DNA from: Chrysaora quinquecirrha
Lineage: Eukaryota > Cnidaria > Scyphozoa > Semaeostomeae > Pelagiidae
Length of the DNA stretch: 64,000 nt
Reading direction: 5' to 3'
Assembly (NCBI GenBank): GCA_014526335.1
Contig: JACTAT010000338.1
Span: 374,222 to 438,221, forward strand
Positions within the stretch are counted from its first letter, which is position 1; each line of letters opens with the position of its first letter. Of this stretch, positions 1-11,876 are shown piece by piece. The position numbers and the translations under genes were made by a program. The notes beneath the pieces were generated by a model. It saw nothing but the letters and a program-made list of their open reading frames with translations, searched no databases and was not told the DNA's origin.

Positions 1-186
1 TGCTTTTGTTGTCAAGCTTACCAGATGTGTACGCCAGATGGTCTATTTCTGTCCATATGGTCTCCCTGTGTCCTTAACTATTACACATTAGCTGTCGCTT
101 TGAAATGAAAAACTCCTTGCATAAATAAATCAAGTAAATATATAAAGAACATCGATCTTTGTCTAAAAAAATTTAAAGTGCAGCTT

Positions 187-553
187 TTATTCCCATAATA
201 CGCTTAAAAAGTCGCTATTAAGACCAAAGGACAAAGTTGACGATCTCGAAAAATCAAACGTGGTATATAAAGTAGCATGTAGAGATTGTCCTAAATCATA
301 TATAGGACAATGGAAAAGAGACACAGGAACTAGGCTCAAAGAACATAAATCAAATTTGACCCATGGTCGAATCGACAAAAGTGATTTTGCCAATCATTGT
401 TGGACGGAAAAACACCAGATGGATTGGGATAACATTTCAGTGATTGATCAGGATAAGAACTGGAATACAGACTTGTTAAAGAAAGCATTCACTCAGTTCT
501 ATCAACTCCTTGTATCAATCAAGTATCTTACTCAATCCCAGAAATCTGGTTGA
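187..553 (+). pseudogene. Penelope-like element fragment, GIY-YIG endonuclease domain
   Basis: The frame is open from about 187 to the stop at 553. It contains VVYKVACRDC, then YIGQWKRDTGTRLKEHK and a downstream NHCWTEKHQMDW block. This is the GIY-YIG nuclease pattern with the Cys-x2-Cys start and the RLKEH helix typical of the C-terminal endonuclease of Penelope-like retroelements, which nicks target DNA for target-primed reverse transcription. Only this C-terminal piece remains: the reverse transcriptase that should precede it is not found in 1-186. No initiation codon is meaningful for such a fragment. The G of the GIY-YIG motif survives as YIGQ, where family members usually read YIGET or similar. 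A hammerhead-like fold lies about 150 bp downstream. Family assignment is from motif recognition; that it is dead is inferred from truncation. Confidence 0.75.
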
Positions 554-709
554 ATAACATCGAAAGTTGCACTGAACTCAATTTTGGCGCCACAAATTTT
601 AAAAATTGAGCGCCCAAAAATTACGAGCTTCCTCGCAGTTCCGCTTAGTTTCACACCTTTCGATCCAAACTTTACAATAAATAGGAAAGAAACCACATTT
701 CTCGTGGCA

Positions 710-740
710 CGATGATGGGAGATGGATCTCTCCCGAAACG
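710..740 (+). ncRNA. Possible degenerate hammerhead-ribozyme core
   Basis: GATGA at 711-715 is followed by a 6-bp stem, GGGAGA (717-722) pairing with TCTCCC (729-734), then GAAAC (735-739). This is the GA-N-GA / stem II / GAAA layout of a hammerhead. Penelope-like elements are known to carry hammerheads in their terminal repeats, and the GIY-YIG fragment lies just upstream. However, the expected U of CUGAUGA is absent and I cannot find convincing stems I and III, so it is at best a decayed copy. Confidence 0.25.
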
Positions 741-753
741 TTGCCCTACTCAA

Positions 754-2178
754 TTTCAAAGGCTTGTCATGATAAGTGATGACTATCATGTCTATTACGG
801 TATCAGAAACAGCTTTGATAAGTCCGAATATATAAAGAACATATTTATCAAATAAGTACATCCAGCTAAAGATACGGTAGCTATTAGCTATTATGGCAAA
901 CACTTTAGAAATGAGGATCCGCGACCGTCTGCATTGTGTGAGTTGCTTTCCCGATTCAATGGAAGAATGCTCTCACGATCATAACGATAGTCAGGGATCA
1001 TTAGTCATCGACATCGGGAGAGTTGAAATGAGATCAAGGAAAAACTGTATGGAAACATGGATCGCAAGCGATCGGCGATCATCGCAGACTATCCTAATGT
1101 TTTAATGCAATCATATGAGTGTCATTATCGAATTGTTTGGAAGCTGCCATTGTTCTGGTTGGAAGATCAGATCTGCATCAGGAAGGCTGAATCGCAACTT
1201 GATCGTGGACGGTCACCGATATCGCTGCGATTTTATGGAAACCAGGCTTTAGTTCACTCTGTTTCGTTTTACCTCCCGTTCCCGCTGCCTTGAAACCTAT
1301 TATTTCTACTTTCACTTTTCGGATCCCTGCATCTCTCATGGCATCTTTTAACACTAATCCTACAAGGGGATGGGTATTTTCCACCTCATCAAGGTTTTCT
1401 TGTAACTATGATGTTATCTGATAGAGGTAAGCTTCAAAACCAGGTTGACTTGGAGCCTATATGCATTAACTACAAAATTCTGCAAAAATCATAATAATAA
1501 CAATAGACCTGCAAAAATGATAATAATAACAAAAGCACTGCCTCATATAGAAAGTGACCATGCCAAAAACCACAAATAATTAAAGTTTAGGCAGAAACAC
1601 AGCGGTGCAAGACAACAAAAGACAACTATACTGTTTGTTTTTCTTTTAAATGAAAATACCACCATGTAAATAAAAACACACTTAAATGCCTATTTATATA
1701 AGTGAACCCTATCGGAATCGACTAATCCTTCACATGGTTACAAAAATAGTTACTAAGTTTTGGATTTTCTTTGATATCAAGGAATGTCGATTTTGTTTTT
1801 TCATGAATAAATGTAGCAGCAACGCTGCAAAACTAGAGGGAAAATTTAAATAATGCTCTTTTTTTCATGTACCTCTCCCCGACATTGAGGGCTTCATCAG
1901 AGGCTTCATCGATATTTCTAATTGCCGTTAAACAAGAGGAGTTTAAACCAAAAGTTTTTCTCAATTGATGGTCTATGATTACGATTAAGAAGCCTGCCAA
2001 AAGGCAAGCCCGGCTACCACTTTTTGATCTAAGAATTCAATTGCGTGGATCACGACTCCACGTGTCTGATTAGGAATACTTTTCGTGCGACAAAATGTAT
2101 TGCAGAAGAATGAAGTTTCAATTTTTGCCATTTATTCTAATGCGCTTTTTGTTAACTTTATAATCACAAACCACGCAA
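754..2178. other. Non-coding stretch without recognised feature
   Basis: Short open frames occur here on both strands, but none shows a recognisable motif or a plausible exon structure. The sequence is AT-rich with no tandem repeats or inverted repeats that I could see. It separates two Penelope-derived fragments lying in opposite orientations. Confidence 0.5.
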
Positions 2179-2631
2179 TCATAGCGTATTACGTTTTGAT
2201 TTAGATCCAAAAAGTTGACCTTCGTAGTAACCAATAAAGATGTTTGTTAGCTGTCGCTGGTCCAAGTGGGCTATCATGGCTACTCCGTCCCTTTGTCGAT
2301 ACATCTCATTGTTGAAGATGAACTCTACCGACCTGGTAGCAAACTCTGTCAATTCAACAAATATCTTCTCGGGGAACGGCGGGCTAACAAGTTCACATCG
2401 GTACATAGCTCTAGCGCAAATCCCGATAGTCTCGTCCAAAGGCAAGTTAGTAAAGAAGTTGCTAATGTCAAATGAACACATAAAAGAGTTGACTGGGTCA
2501 AGTCCTAGGTTTTGCATGACATTAGCGAAGGAACACGAATCCAAAATCCAGTTTTTTGGGTAAAGTTGAAGAACAGGTTCTAAAATTTCCGAAAGCCACT
2601 TGGCAAGCTCATGTTGAGTGACCATAGGCAA
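2179..2631 (-). pseudogene. Penelope-like element fragment, reverse transcriptase palm/fingers
   Basis: The minus-strand frame reads QHELAKWLSEILEPVL, then MCSFDISNFFTNLPLDETI, then YRQRDGVAM and NIFIGYYE. These match the order of reverse-transcriptase blocks in Penelope-like elements: the SFDVxxLFTNVPLxETI block containing the first catalytic Asp, and the QxDGVAMGSPLGPxxANIFM block. The second block is damaged: after GVAM the frame reads IAHLDQRQLT instead of the usual GSPLGPxLA. One base shift recovers SPLGPA, so there are local frameshifts. The catalytic YxDD box is not reached before the stop. The fragment faces opposite to the endonuclease piece at 187-553, so the two probably come from different insertions. 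It is clearly non-functional. Confidence 0.75.
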
Positions 2632-4873
2632 ATAGGCCTAAGTGGGACGCTAGGTACATTTCTGTAGGAACCTATTAAGGCTAAATTGCAAAAATCTACT
2701 GCAGAAATACGCGGGTTTATACTGTACACATACAGCGTTTGGGTATTTGAACATATGTATAAATCTGCTGCCGAAAGGGCAAAGCCAGCACTGCACTGCG
2801 ATAAGCGAAGAGTCTTATTGTAGCTTTAAGCATGCACGCAAATTTGTTCTTTGAGCTTTAATTGTTCAAGTAGAAAATATACGTAATGATTAGCTACCAG
2901 CAGATAGCGATATTTACGATAAACATATTGTATATTTACAAATAATTTGTGCATCTGTTTAAAGTATAAAGAATTAAAATAATGATGAAAACACCGTTAT
3001 AGCTAACATATGAGAAAAGTATGATAATTAAAATTTCTGTTTTCATATTGCATAATTCATAAGTAATCGGAGTCTTGTTATGGTCCTAAATTGAGATTTA
3101 AAAACAATCCATTTACCTCTAAATTCAATCATATCTCCATTTCTTGTAGAATTGAATTACAAGAAATGATCTCTACAGAGAGCTTATTAAAAAAATGTTA
3201 TTAAAATGTACATTTGCGTTAAGTGGAAATGCAACTTTAATTAGGTAGGTAGGCCATGTATTAGCCATCGAGCAAAATTGAATTAATCCCACAAAACTTG
3301 GTTATGGCTATTCAACCATTGCTTCTTTTCCTGGTCATGAACGTACGTGGTTTTATAGAACAAAGTATATAAGAACATAGGGCTTCAGAAGTTGCAATGT
3401 TAAGAACATGCTAAGAAGATAAGGCTTTGTGAAGTTTGATAAGTTTTTCTTAATGTTTATAATTTTTTAATGAAAACAAAATCTCTTAGGAATCATGGTA
3501 AAAGACGAATTTCCTATTAAGTTATTTTTATGAACGACGTACGTGTCAATCTTTGATGATCGGAACGTATTTCACTAGGACATGTGTATTCCTTTCATGG
3601 ACACCAAGAATTTGTCAATTTACGAGAAAGCAAGACAAAGGAGGAGCCTGGTCGTATCCTAATGCAGTATGCCAGGTTGCCCAAATCTCGGAGAGGGGTG
3701 TACTCATAGACTCAGTACACAAGTCTCAATCTTCGCAAACAGCAACGGCAGTCTTTAGCAGCAGGAACAAATATTTGCTTAAAAATTGAATTGGATGGCC
3801 TAATGCTCAAAGTGAGACTTATTAACTTTATAACGAAAAGCTGGACAAAAATCTCACTTTTTGGAACACCAATCACAGCGCAGTGTTTTTCAAACCTGCA
3901 ATCTGATTGGTTACTTAGGATTCTCAACAGTAGTTTATCCAATGGCAGCCAACCAATTTAATAAATCTAGGGTACTCCCTTGATGCCTCAAAGGGGGTTC
4001 AGTCAAGGCGAAGGAGGACCAAAGCTGAAATTTTCATAATAAACCTCAAATGGTACTACGATTTTTCTAATAACCCCCAAATGGTAGAGTAAGAAGCTAA
4101 ATATCATGTGGTTTAGATAGCATCAAATCAACGTTTTATCATATTCAAATACACAAAATGTTGCAAACTAAGCTCAAAATTTCTTTATTTCTCCAATTGT
4201 CCATTTGCAATACCCCCTGGGGCAAATTGCCAAGTGGGGAAATAATTGAGACATTTTATCCTGGGCATTAAGACATTTTGTCAAGTTGTAGATGGGGCAA
4301 ATTCAAAAATTAGTACATATAAAACGCGGTAAATAGGTGAGAGATTGCATTGTGAACATCTGTGCTATTTATTCTACCAAAATTCATTGAATCGGATTGT
4401 CTGGCCAGCTTTGCAATGATCTTTTAAAATGAATTATTGACGTATATGCAATGTGAAATAAACTTGAATTTCATCAATATTTAGTAAGAGCTTAGAAGTC
4501 GACAGCTGTTAATAGAACATGTTGAAATGATTAGATAACCAGCCTAGTTCATTTCCTTTGAAAATCGTGCTAATTCACATCAAATTTTTGGAGTTTTTCA
4601 ATTTTCTCAATTTTAGCACAGTTTTTCAATGTATCAAGAGTGAAACTTCTGTTGATTTTGGATTTAATATTCCGCAATACGCATTTTTGTTAGAAATCCT
4701 TATGTACAGTGAAAGGAAAGCAGATTAAGGTTTGCTTCAGTTAATCAATAATTTAGACATATCTCTTAAATCGGACACATTGATAAGACGGACACATGTC
4801 TTGTCAAACTGATGTCGCTTAGTAATGAAGTTATTGAATACCAGTCAATGATGTAGACTACTTGGGGGTTGAA
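2632..4873. other. Non-coding stretch without recognised feature
   Basis: AT-rich sequence with scattered stops in all frames. Short open frames at 3553-3789 (+) and 3712-3942 (-) have no motif I recognise. I see no repeats, RNA genes or transposon ends. Confidence 0.5.
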
Positions 4874-4901
4874 GTATTTCCCTACCCGGGTAGGGAAATA
4901 C
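4874..4901. repeat. Perfect 28-bp palindrome
   Basis: GTATTTCCCTACCC is followed immediately by its exact reverse complement GGGTAGGGAAATAC, with no spacer. GAA before and ACTTC two bases after extend the symmetry imperfectly. It could be a cruciform-forming site or a relic junction of an inverted duplication. No known binding site was recognised beyond the central SmaI-like CCCGGG. Confidence 0.9.
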
Positions 4902-6336
4902 GTACTTCGACCTTTCTTAACAGAGGCCTGCTTATCAAAGAATGTTATGGCCTTATGGCCATGTTATGACAGGTACCCGTGTTGGTGGCCTGTAGAACAT
5001 TAAGTAACGAGGTTTTCATAAGATAAGACTAAGATTTCTGGAGATTTCCTTGTCAGACTTTTGGACTTTTCATTATTTATGTCAGACTTCTCGGACTTTT
5101 GCGTAGGCAAGAATATGCATTTTTGGATTGCTTTTCATGCCCTAGAGAAATACAAAACGGCACAAATGTTTCCTGGAGAGGATCCCCATGTTTTTAATGT
5201 ATAGATAAACTTGAAAAATTATAATTTGGCTAAATAACTAAGGTCAAATGTCAGTTTATCTGCCAACGAGGGATCACTTTCTTCAATCTGTCTTAAGAAT
5301 TTCAAAGACGTATTTACCCTATCTGGACCGGGCTTGTCTGAGCATCGTCAGACCGGAGAGGGGTAGAATAGCCCCTCTGACATCTGGTAAGGGCAAGGAA
5401 GGTGAAATTTGGCCAAAATATGATTGTACTTATATTTTTGGAACTGCAAGGTTTGTTTGTATCCACTGTATTATGACATCATAATGACGTAAGAATCGTT
5501 TTTTCACTTTTTGCCATTTGTGCCTTTAACTTGAAATATTTGACTGATAATCAATACTAAACCAGTTGAAGCCCTTTTTAATCGTTTTTTTAATCACATT
5601 TAAAACACATTTTACTGCATTTGTGAAGACTTTTCTATCTTAGGCAGAAAATCTGCGCATGCGCAGCAGAAAAGTGTCTTTTTTGTTCGCATGGATTTCT
5701 TGCAGTAGAATCTGATCGTAAAGCATAACTAAGTCAACATTACACTGGTATTTGCAAAGGGAAATTAAGTTAACATCTCTAGGGGGTCAGAAATGAAAAA
5801 TTATGCTAACACAGTATTATCAGCAAAATTCTAAAAGTATAATCCAAATGCATTTGGCAAAAACAGGTTCGATTTTCTGGTATCATCTGATATGGGTTAT
5901 CTATTGCAAAAGTTTCGTAAAGATATCTTTTCTATCAAAGAGATTAGACCGAATTTTGTTAGTCCAATAGTGACAATGGTTGCTATGGTAATAGTTCATT
6001 AGTATCCTTGGAGACTACTACATATTGCAACGTCCGTGGATAATTTTTAGGAAAAGTCAAAAACATTCATACACCTTTGTCTCATGCATTTCGAGTTGTG
6101 TATGGAAATATAGATGGGAGCTATTTTTTGCAGATAGGTTATGAATTGTTGATTATTGCGCAGTTGTGTTCCAGGGAAAGGTAATCTGAGGTAAACATTA
6201 CTATTCAAAGGGGTCTGGAGCACAGACTTCAATGTTTTGGCAGTCGAGGTGGAAAAAAAAAGTGTACGAGACTGTTTTGAAGTGATTTGCCCCTGGAGCA
6301 GGACAACGCTCTCATATACAACCTGAATCCTCTACA
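4902..6336. other. Non-coding stretch without recognised feature
   Basis: No coding motif, repeat or RNA gene was recognised. A 78-codon open frame at 5248-5484 (+) has no recognisable domain and no flanking splice signals that would make it convincing. Confidence 0.45.
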
Positions 6337-7189
6337 CCACCAAAGCATCGAATATTGTCAAACTTTGACGTTCCAGAAGACATCATTGCCAAAAATATTA
6401 GAAACGATGTGCACCTTTATGCTCTACCAAAGAGCAAAAAGAGGAGGGAAAGACGGACATGGCCCCCCGAAGCGATCCAGGATTTAATATGCTCTGCGCT
6501 CTGCGTGGAAAATTGACGAAGCTCCGGCAGTATTGGCCAGAAGTAACCTATCAACAATAGAGATATTGAAGATGGGGCTTGAGGAGTAGTGCGTGGATGA
6601 ATGCAATGGCAAATTGCTTACTCTTGCAAAGGAGATTTTAAAGAATATCGGTGTCTACCCTCATATTTTTGCATCTGCAGTAAGAGATCTGCTTCAGAAC
6701 GGCCGGGGAAAGTACCGGAACATAGTGATTGCAAGTACAGCAAACTTTAGAAAGGCTTTCCTTCTAGACCCATTGAAGAATTGAATGATGCTTCAATACT
6801 TCTGCTAATCTTGCAAGCACAAGCTATGCTTGGATCGAAGCTGAGGTGGCAGAAGTCATCTTCCCGAATGATTTCAGGTACTCCACCAAAATTTTGGTGC
6901 AATAAGATATGCTATTGCTTTTGGTCAAACTATTTATTTTTCCTTTCCCAAGTCAAGCTATGCTAAGGATACTTTGCTCGACAAAGATACATCCATCTTT
7001 GCGCCCGAAAAGAAGAAGATCGTCTTTCCTGGTCGCTACAACACTACTGATGAAAAGCAAATGATATGATGGATGCGAGGTGATGGGTTGGTTTTCCAGT
7101 TTTCACAGCATATTTCAGAAAAGAAACAAATTAGAGTACCTTGCTGTAAACATTGCTTGGCTGAGCTGGTATTGCTTGAAAATCGCAAC
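6337..7189 (+). pseudogene. Decayed SF3-like/AAA+ ATPase of a repetitive cnidarian-type family
   Basis: Several collinear blocks in changing frames match a family of uncharacterised proteins that I recall from cnidarian genomes. They are DECNGKLLTLAKEILKN, then FASAVRDLLQNGRGKYRN, then a ruined Walker A region IASTANFRKAFLLDPL (family pattern GPANCGKTFLLxPL). These are followed by YAWIEAEVAEVIFPNDFR (Walker B-like), RYNTTDEKQM, and finally VFQFSQHISEKKQIRVPCCKHCLAELVLL ending at the stop at 7187-7189. The P-loop Gly and Lys-Thr are lost, an in-frame TGA follows KQMI, and there is at least one frame change near 6784-6825. An open stretch at about 6340-6490 may be the upstream part. Function in intact relatives is unknown to me; NTP hydrolysis is inferred from the P-loop. 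A viral or mobile-element origin is possible. Confidence 0.55.
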
Positions 7190-7992
7190 TGACTTTATTT
7201 TTAAATTAGCATCTTTTCTAAAGTTTAAATGGAGCTTCAGCTTTTTATTATTCTAGATAAGACAATTCTCCATTCACTCATAAGCATAATCGTTCATCAC
7301 CACGTCGCTATCACGTTCCGGTTGCGGCTCTATACAACTGATAATATGGCTATGCGAGTTAACGCATACTTTTGACTTTGAATATCTATCTTCATTTTCC
7401 TTTCTGATTGGTGTTAAATATCGAACTCTCAGCCCAGCCTGCACTTTCACACCATGTAATTTTACTACATGATAACAACTGCAACAACGGTGCCGCAAAC
7501 AAGCAAATTTACAAATTTCAAGTTTCTTCAAGAATATAAGGATGCTACGCAAACGCTTCGCGTTGCTCCGCAGGGACATTCTACTCTTCAAAAAGGCGTA
7601 CGTTATGTCCATTGACACAAAAGGATTTCCAAGAGATTTGCAACGAAACAATGGGATTTCTAGTCAAGGTGTACGAGTTTTCACAGGACTAAATTCTCAC
7701 TCGCCTATGACCCGTTTGGGAAATACCCAAGGGGGAAGGGGGAAGTACTTTATCAAATGGTTTTAAGGGACGTGCCGCCCAAGTACCACAAACATACCCG
7801 ACTGCATACCAATTTTGTGCAAATAATACCATAAACCTTAACCAAGTGTGGAAATATCAAACCTTCGTAAAATCGAAATCGCAAAATCAAAATCCTGAAA
7901 ATGGTGACCGTTCTGTTAAAGTTAAGCGGAATCTCGAAGGAGAAAAGCACGAATAAACGCAATTCTAATATTGCAACATAAACTAATACGCC
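7190..7992. other. Non-coding stretch without recognised feature
   Basis: Open frames at 7274-7651 (-) and 7542-7766 (+) overlap each other and carry no recognisable motif. I see no repeats or transposon termini up to the duplication flanking the next MITE. Confidence 0.45.
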
Positions 7993-8001
7993 ATATTGAA
8001 T
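7993..8001. repeat. 9-bp target-site duplication, left copy (ATATTGAAT)
   Basis: ATATTGAAT here is repeated exactly at 8757-8765, immediately outside the inverted termini of the 755-bp element. Confidence 0.8.
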
Positions 8002-8756
8002 CGGTATTACTAAAACATGGAAGAAGCCAAAATGAACCAAAACGAGCCAAAACGAGCCAAAATTACCCAGAGCTAACCGGAGCGACCTACAGTCATCCAG
8101 AATGAGCCAAAATCACCCAAGAATGAGCTATCAATGTCACAGAGCACCTTGAAATGGGCGAGCAAAAAATGGGTGAGACATGATTATTGCCGTAAAAGTG
8201 GCATTTGTCTAGGCCACCAGTTGATTACTTTGACTGAGTTACAATTTTTATGTGAAACAGACTCTTTTAAAAAAGTAAAGTATTTTCCTCAATTAAACTT
8301 TTTAGAATGAATGCTTTTAAGAATGAATGAATGAATGAATGAATGAATGAATGCTTTGAATGCTTTTAATGTGTTTGCTTTTAAGAATACATCATTTCTC
8401 AGAATGGCCTAGGCACTCGCCTAATCTATTTTACGGTCAAAGAGCACACCCACAGAAATCCCAATTTCACAAATTTTCAGAAAGTTTAACGCAAATTCTA
8501 GCAAAAAAGGCAAAGATTATTGATATTCTCTTATTTGCTTTCACCAAAAGAGTTCTTGCTTTTGATAAACAAATACCGTTTCACAAAGTTGACCTGATAA
8601 CACAGATAGACCGCATAGACAGACACTCGCCCATCAGACTGGTTACTGTGGCTGACTCAAGGTCGCTCTAGGTCGCTCTAGGTCATTTTGGATCAATTTG
8701 GCTCATTTTGGTTCGTTTTGACTCATTTTGGCTGCTTCCATGTTTTAGTAATGCCC
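8002..8756. mobile_element. MULE-like non-autonomous MITE (755 bp)
   Basis: The left end CGGTATTACTAAAACATGG and the reverse complement of the right end GGGCATTACTAAAACATGG are nearly identical. The similarity continues for about 80 bp as a run of imperfect AAAATGAGCC / AACGAGCC subterminal repeats (left 8035-8110, right 8655-8740). It is flanked by a perfect 9-bp direct repeat, the size made by Mutator-like transposases. The interior has no transposase; open frames inside, such as 8360-8671, carry no motif. Superfamily assignment rests on duplication length and long termini, so it is tentative; the element call itself is strong. Confidence 0.75.
8321..8351. repeat. (GAAT)n microsatellite
   Basis: Uninterrupted GAAT repeats of about eight units lie inside the MITE; GAATGAAT also occurs just upstream at 8305. 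Confidence 0.9.
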
Positions 8757-8765
8757 ATATTGAAT
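8757..8765. repeat. 9-bp target-site duplication, right copy
   Basis: Exact match to 7993-8001. Confidence 0.8.
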
Positions 8766-10678
8766 AACATAATAAGAGGAATTAAGTAGATTAATAAGTA
8801 CTTCATGTACGATACACGAAGATGAAATTTCTAACACGTTCCAGGCTGCACGTCCGTACACAAATTTTACAAAGTGTCCAGGGAGGACAGCTTTGGTTGC
8901 AGGTGTGTTACCCAACCGAGACCCCCGGTGCTGTACTTGCCCCATTCTGTTTTTTCCTATGGTCGGCCTATGGTCCATCATTTCGTGAGAGAACAAATGA
9001 GAGTAGGAAAAAAATCTGTGCTGGAGCCAATTAACGGGCAAACTATCACGCTTTTGGTTGGCTATCGTTCACAATAGTTTTGATGTACATCGAAACTATT
9101 GTGGCTTTCCTTGTCGTATTTCTGACCAATGAGGCCGCTCTTGCACTGTTGATGTGCATCAGCGCAAATCTAATGGACTTCAATGATTTCAAAACTGATC
9201 AAAATGAGTCGTCTTTTTTGTCAGAAAGAACAAAGAAAAATTGCTCCCAACAAAGGGTGGCAATTAATGCCCTTTATTCTTGTTATTTTAAAAGGCGCAG
9301 CAAATGGTAATCGTGATAGTTTGCCTTTAAGAGAAGTTCAAATCAAGCGCTTTGATTGTGCATTGATTAAGAGATAAAACTGACATAGGTGTTCTTTGTT
9401 TTGATGAAAACTAAAGAACTCTGAGTTTTCAGGTATTGTGAAATGTGTCACATGATGTCACAAAAGCAACTTTTCAAATTTAAGGGTCAAAAAAGGGCTC
9501 AAAAGGTTTTTTGTTTTGCCTCATGAATAGAAAGGTATACAGAATGCGGAATCTCAACAGACCAGTGGTGCGCAGGCTAACCGGTGGTGGTTGATGCTTT
9601 CCTGGTAGCATTTTGCGATCGGGTGAATTCTGAAAAAAAAGGGACTTCGTTTTTCGCAAGGTTTGAAGTTGGTGAGTGAGCTATTGTTGTTATTATCATT
9701 ACTTTTATAGAGTTGGTTTAAGGAGGATGTCCTTGAGAAGTAGACTCAGAAGTAAGAGGTAATACAGTGCTATTATTTCTTCAACTTTTCGTTTCTGCTT
9801 GTCTCGAACTATCCTGAATGACTTAGAAGTTAGAAAATTAGCTTAACATTATATCTATACATGGAACTCTTGACTATGATTAAAATTATATATACTTGAT
9901 ATTTTTCGCCTATGACAAATGATATTTTTGTTATACACACTGCATATATTGATATTTTACGCAAACGACCAACCAATTTTTTTGTTCGTTCGCGTTTTTC
10001 CCGATTCTAAGCCAGAATGTTTTTCAACAACTTGTCCTCACCGCTAATTGATTTGTTTCAATGTACCAACGCAAGTAATGCACTTGTAAATAACACTAAC
10101 ATGTTCCCTTCAACTTTCCTCGAAATGTTTTTTCTATGTCGGCGCGGGTGTCGGCGAAGAAGCAGTTGTAAGGAAACCTAGCTATTTTACGACATACACG
10201 TTTTTTTGTAAGGAACTTTTGGTCTGGGTTAAGGCCAAGGCTGGGTTGTCTTAATTTTCTGACAAAATGAGACTGAAAATTCCTTACGCTGTTCCTTGTC
10301 GTGAAATATGTTTCAATACTAATTTCAACAGAAAATTCATTTAAATTTTCTTAGGTTTGATATAAATGGCGTTTTTTAGGAAGTAGCTACAATGGGGAAT
10401 TTTTTGTCATATTTGTTATTTCTTAGCTTTTGAACTGAGCCTCGACAGCTCCGTTAAGTTCTTATTTTGTTCGACTTATTTAAAAACTTTAGATGTGGTT
10501 GGCCACATCCAAAAGCATTGCTCGTCCAACATTTTTGCATGCGTCAAGCAAAAAATGTTTTTCAAAAATATGACGCCACAAATGTTTTTAGACGTGGTCA
10601 AACGGTAAAACATTTGTTGTATAGCGAATTTAAATCGCTGGACCAACAATGTTCGATCGTTTGGCCTGGGCCTTAGAT
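8766..10678. other. Non-coding stretch without recognised feature
   Basis: Overlapping open frames at 8745-9377 on both strands have no domain signature. I see AT-rich sequence with no clear repeats, up to the TACCT duplication at 10679. Confidence 0.45.
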
Positions 10679-10683
10679 TACCT
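10679..10683. repeat. 5-bp target-site duplication, left copy (TACCT)
   Basis: TACCT abuts the left terminus CACCCTGG and is repeated directly after the right terminus at 14985-14989. Confidence 0.7.
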
Positions 10684-11400
10684 CACCCTGGATAACGTAT
10701 GTGCAGTACAGCGGTGGTTGTGCAGTACAGCGGTGGTTGTGCAGTACAGCAGAGGGATACATCAGTACAGCGGAGGGATACCATCAGTACGGCGGAGGGA
10801 TACCATGAGTACAGCGGTGGATGTTCAGTACAGCGGTGGGATACCATGAGTTGAGTGGAGGGATACCATGAGTACAGCGGTGGATGTTCAGTACAGCGGA
10901 GGGATACCATGAGTTGAGTGGAGGGATACCATGAGTACAGCGGAGGGATACCATCAGTACAGCGGTGGTTGTTCAGTACAGTGGAGGGATGACTTGAGTA
11001 CAGCGGTGGATATTCAGTACAGCGGAGGGATACCATGAGTTGTGTGGAGGGATACCATCAGTACAGCGGAGGGATACCATGAGTACGGCGGTGGATGTTC
11101 AGTACAGCGGTGGGATCACATGAGTACAGCGGAGGGATATCATGAGTACAGCGGTGGATGTTCAGTACAGTGGAGGGATATCATGAGTACAGCGGTGGAT
11201 GTTCAGTACGGCGGTGGGATACCATGAGTACAGCGGTGGGCGTGCAACCTGTTTGAGAAATTGCAACGGTGTTGCACGAATATGGCAGTATCTGTGCGCA
11301 GAAACAGACGCGTTTCGCTCTTCCCATTCCATAGGTTTAGACAACCAGTACATTACGGGACAGCATAAAGTCACACAATTAAAGCTCAAGCCTGCTATGG
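10684..11400. repeat. Left inverted arm with GTACAGCGG minisatellite
   Basis: From about 10703 to 11245, GTACAGCGG recurs about every 20 bp. It alternates two spacer types, GTACAGCGGTGGATGTTCA (19 bp) and GTACAGCGGAGGGATACCAT (about 22 bp). Order and number of units differ from the right arm, as expected for unequal exchange within arms. The inner 155 bp (from about 11245) is unique sequence shared with the right arm and ends at CTGCTATGG. Confidence 0.9.
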
Positions 11401-11876
11401 GCTGCGATTTTTGGAATAGAGTGGCTGGCTACTAAGTGCCTGTATTTCTCCAAGATTCTCTGCTTTACTACGGAGAGTTAGTTTCACAAAAAAATTGTAC
11501 AGTTTTTTTTGACAAAGTGCTGAATTCATGACTCAATCAACATTAATCGTTGTTTTAAATACTTGCAAATACAAATACTGTGAGAAATCACAAAAAACAA
11601 ATTGGCTTGCAAACTTGTTACGTACCTTGATAAAAAATCGCTAAAACTATAACTAATTATGGATATTGAGAAGTAATAGAATCGTATAATACCATTGAGC
11701 TAACAAACAAAACATCATCTCAGCTGAATACAAATTAGCAAATATAACTAGAACATTACAAAATATAAAAGAAATCGAACAGTGTCTTTTCTCTCCATGT
11801 CAGTGTCATTGATGAAAACATTTATCAAATTACCCAAGATGCCCATCTTATTAAGTTACTGACGTTCTGCTGTAAC

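Noticed and set aside
532..903. 123-codon minus-strand frame
   Set aside because: It overlaps the downstream part of the Penelope fragment antisense, with no motif and no plausible start context.
6781..6966. 61-codon frame as a separate gene
   Set aside because: It is an out-of-frame reading of the ATPase pseudogene; the conserved blocks lie in another frame.
10683..11036. Tyr/Pro-rich repeat protein (PPLYSWYPS repeats) from the minisatellite
   Set aside because: It is the direct translation of the GTACAGCGG minisatellite; the same occurs in the opposite arm, and there is no start or splice context that favours coding.
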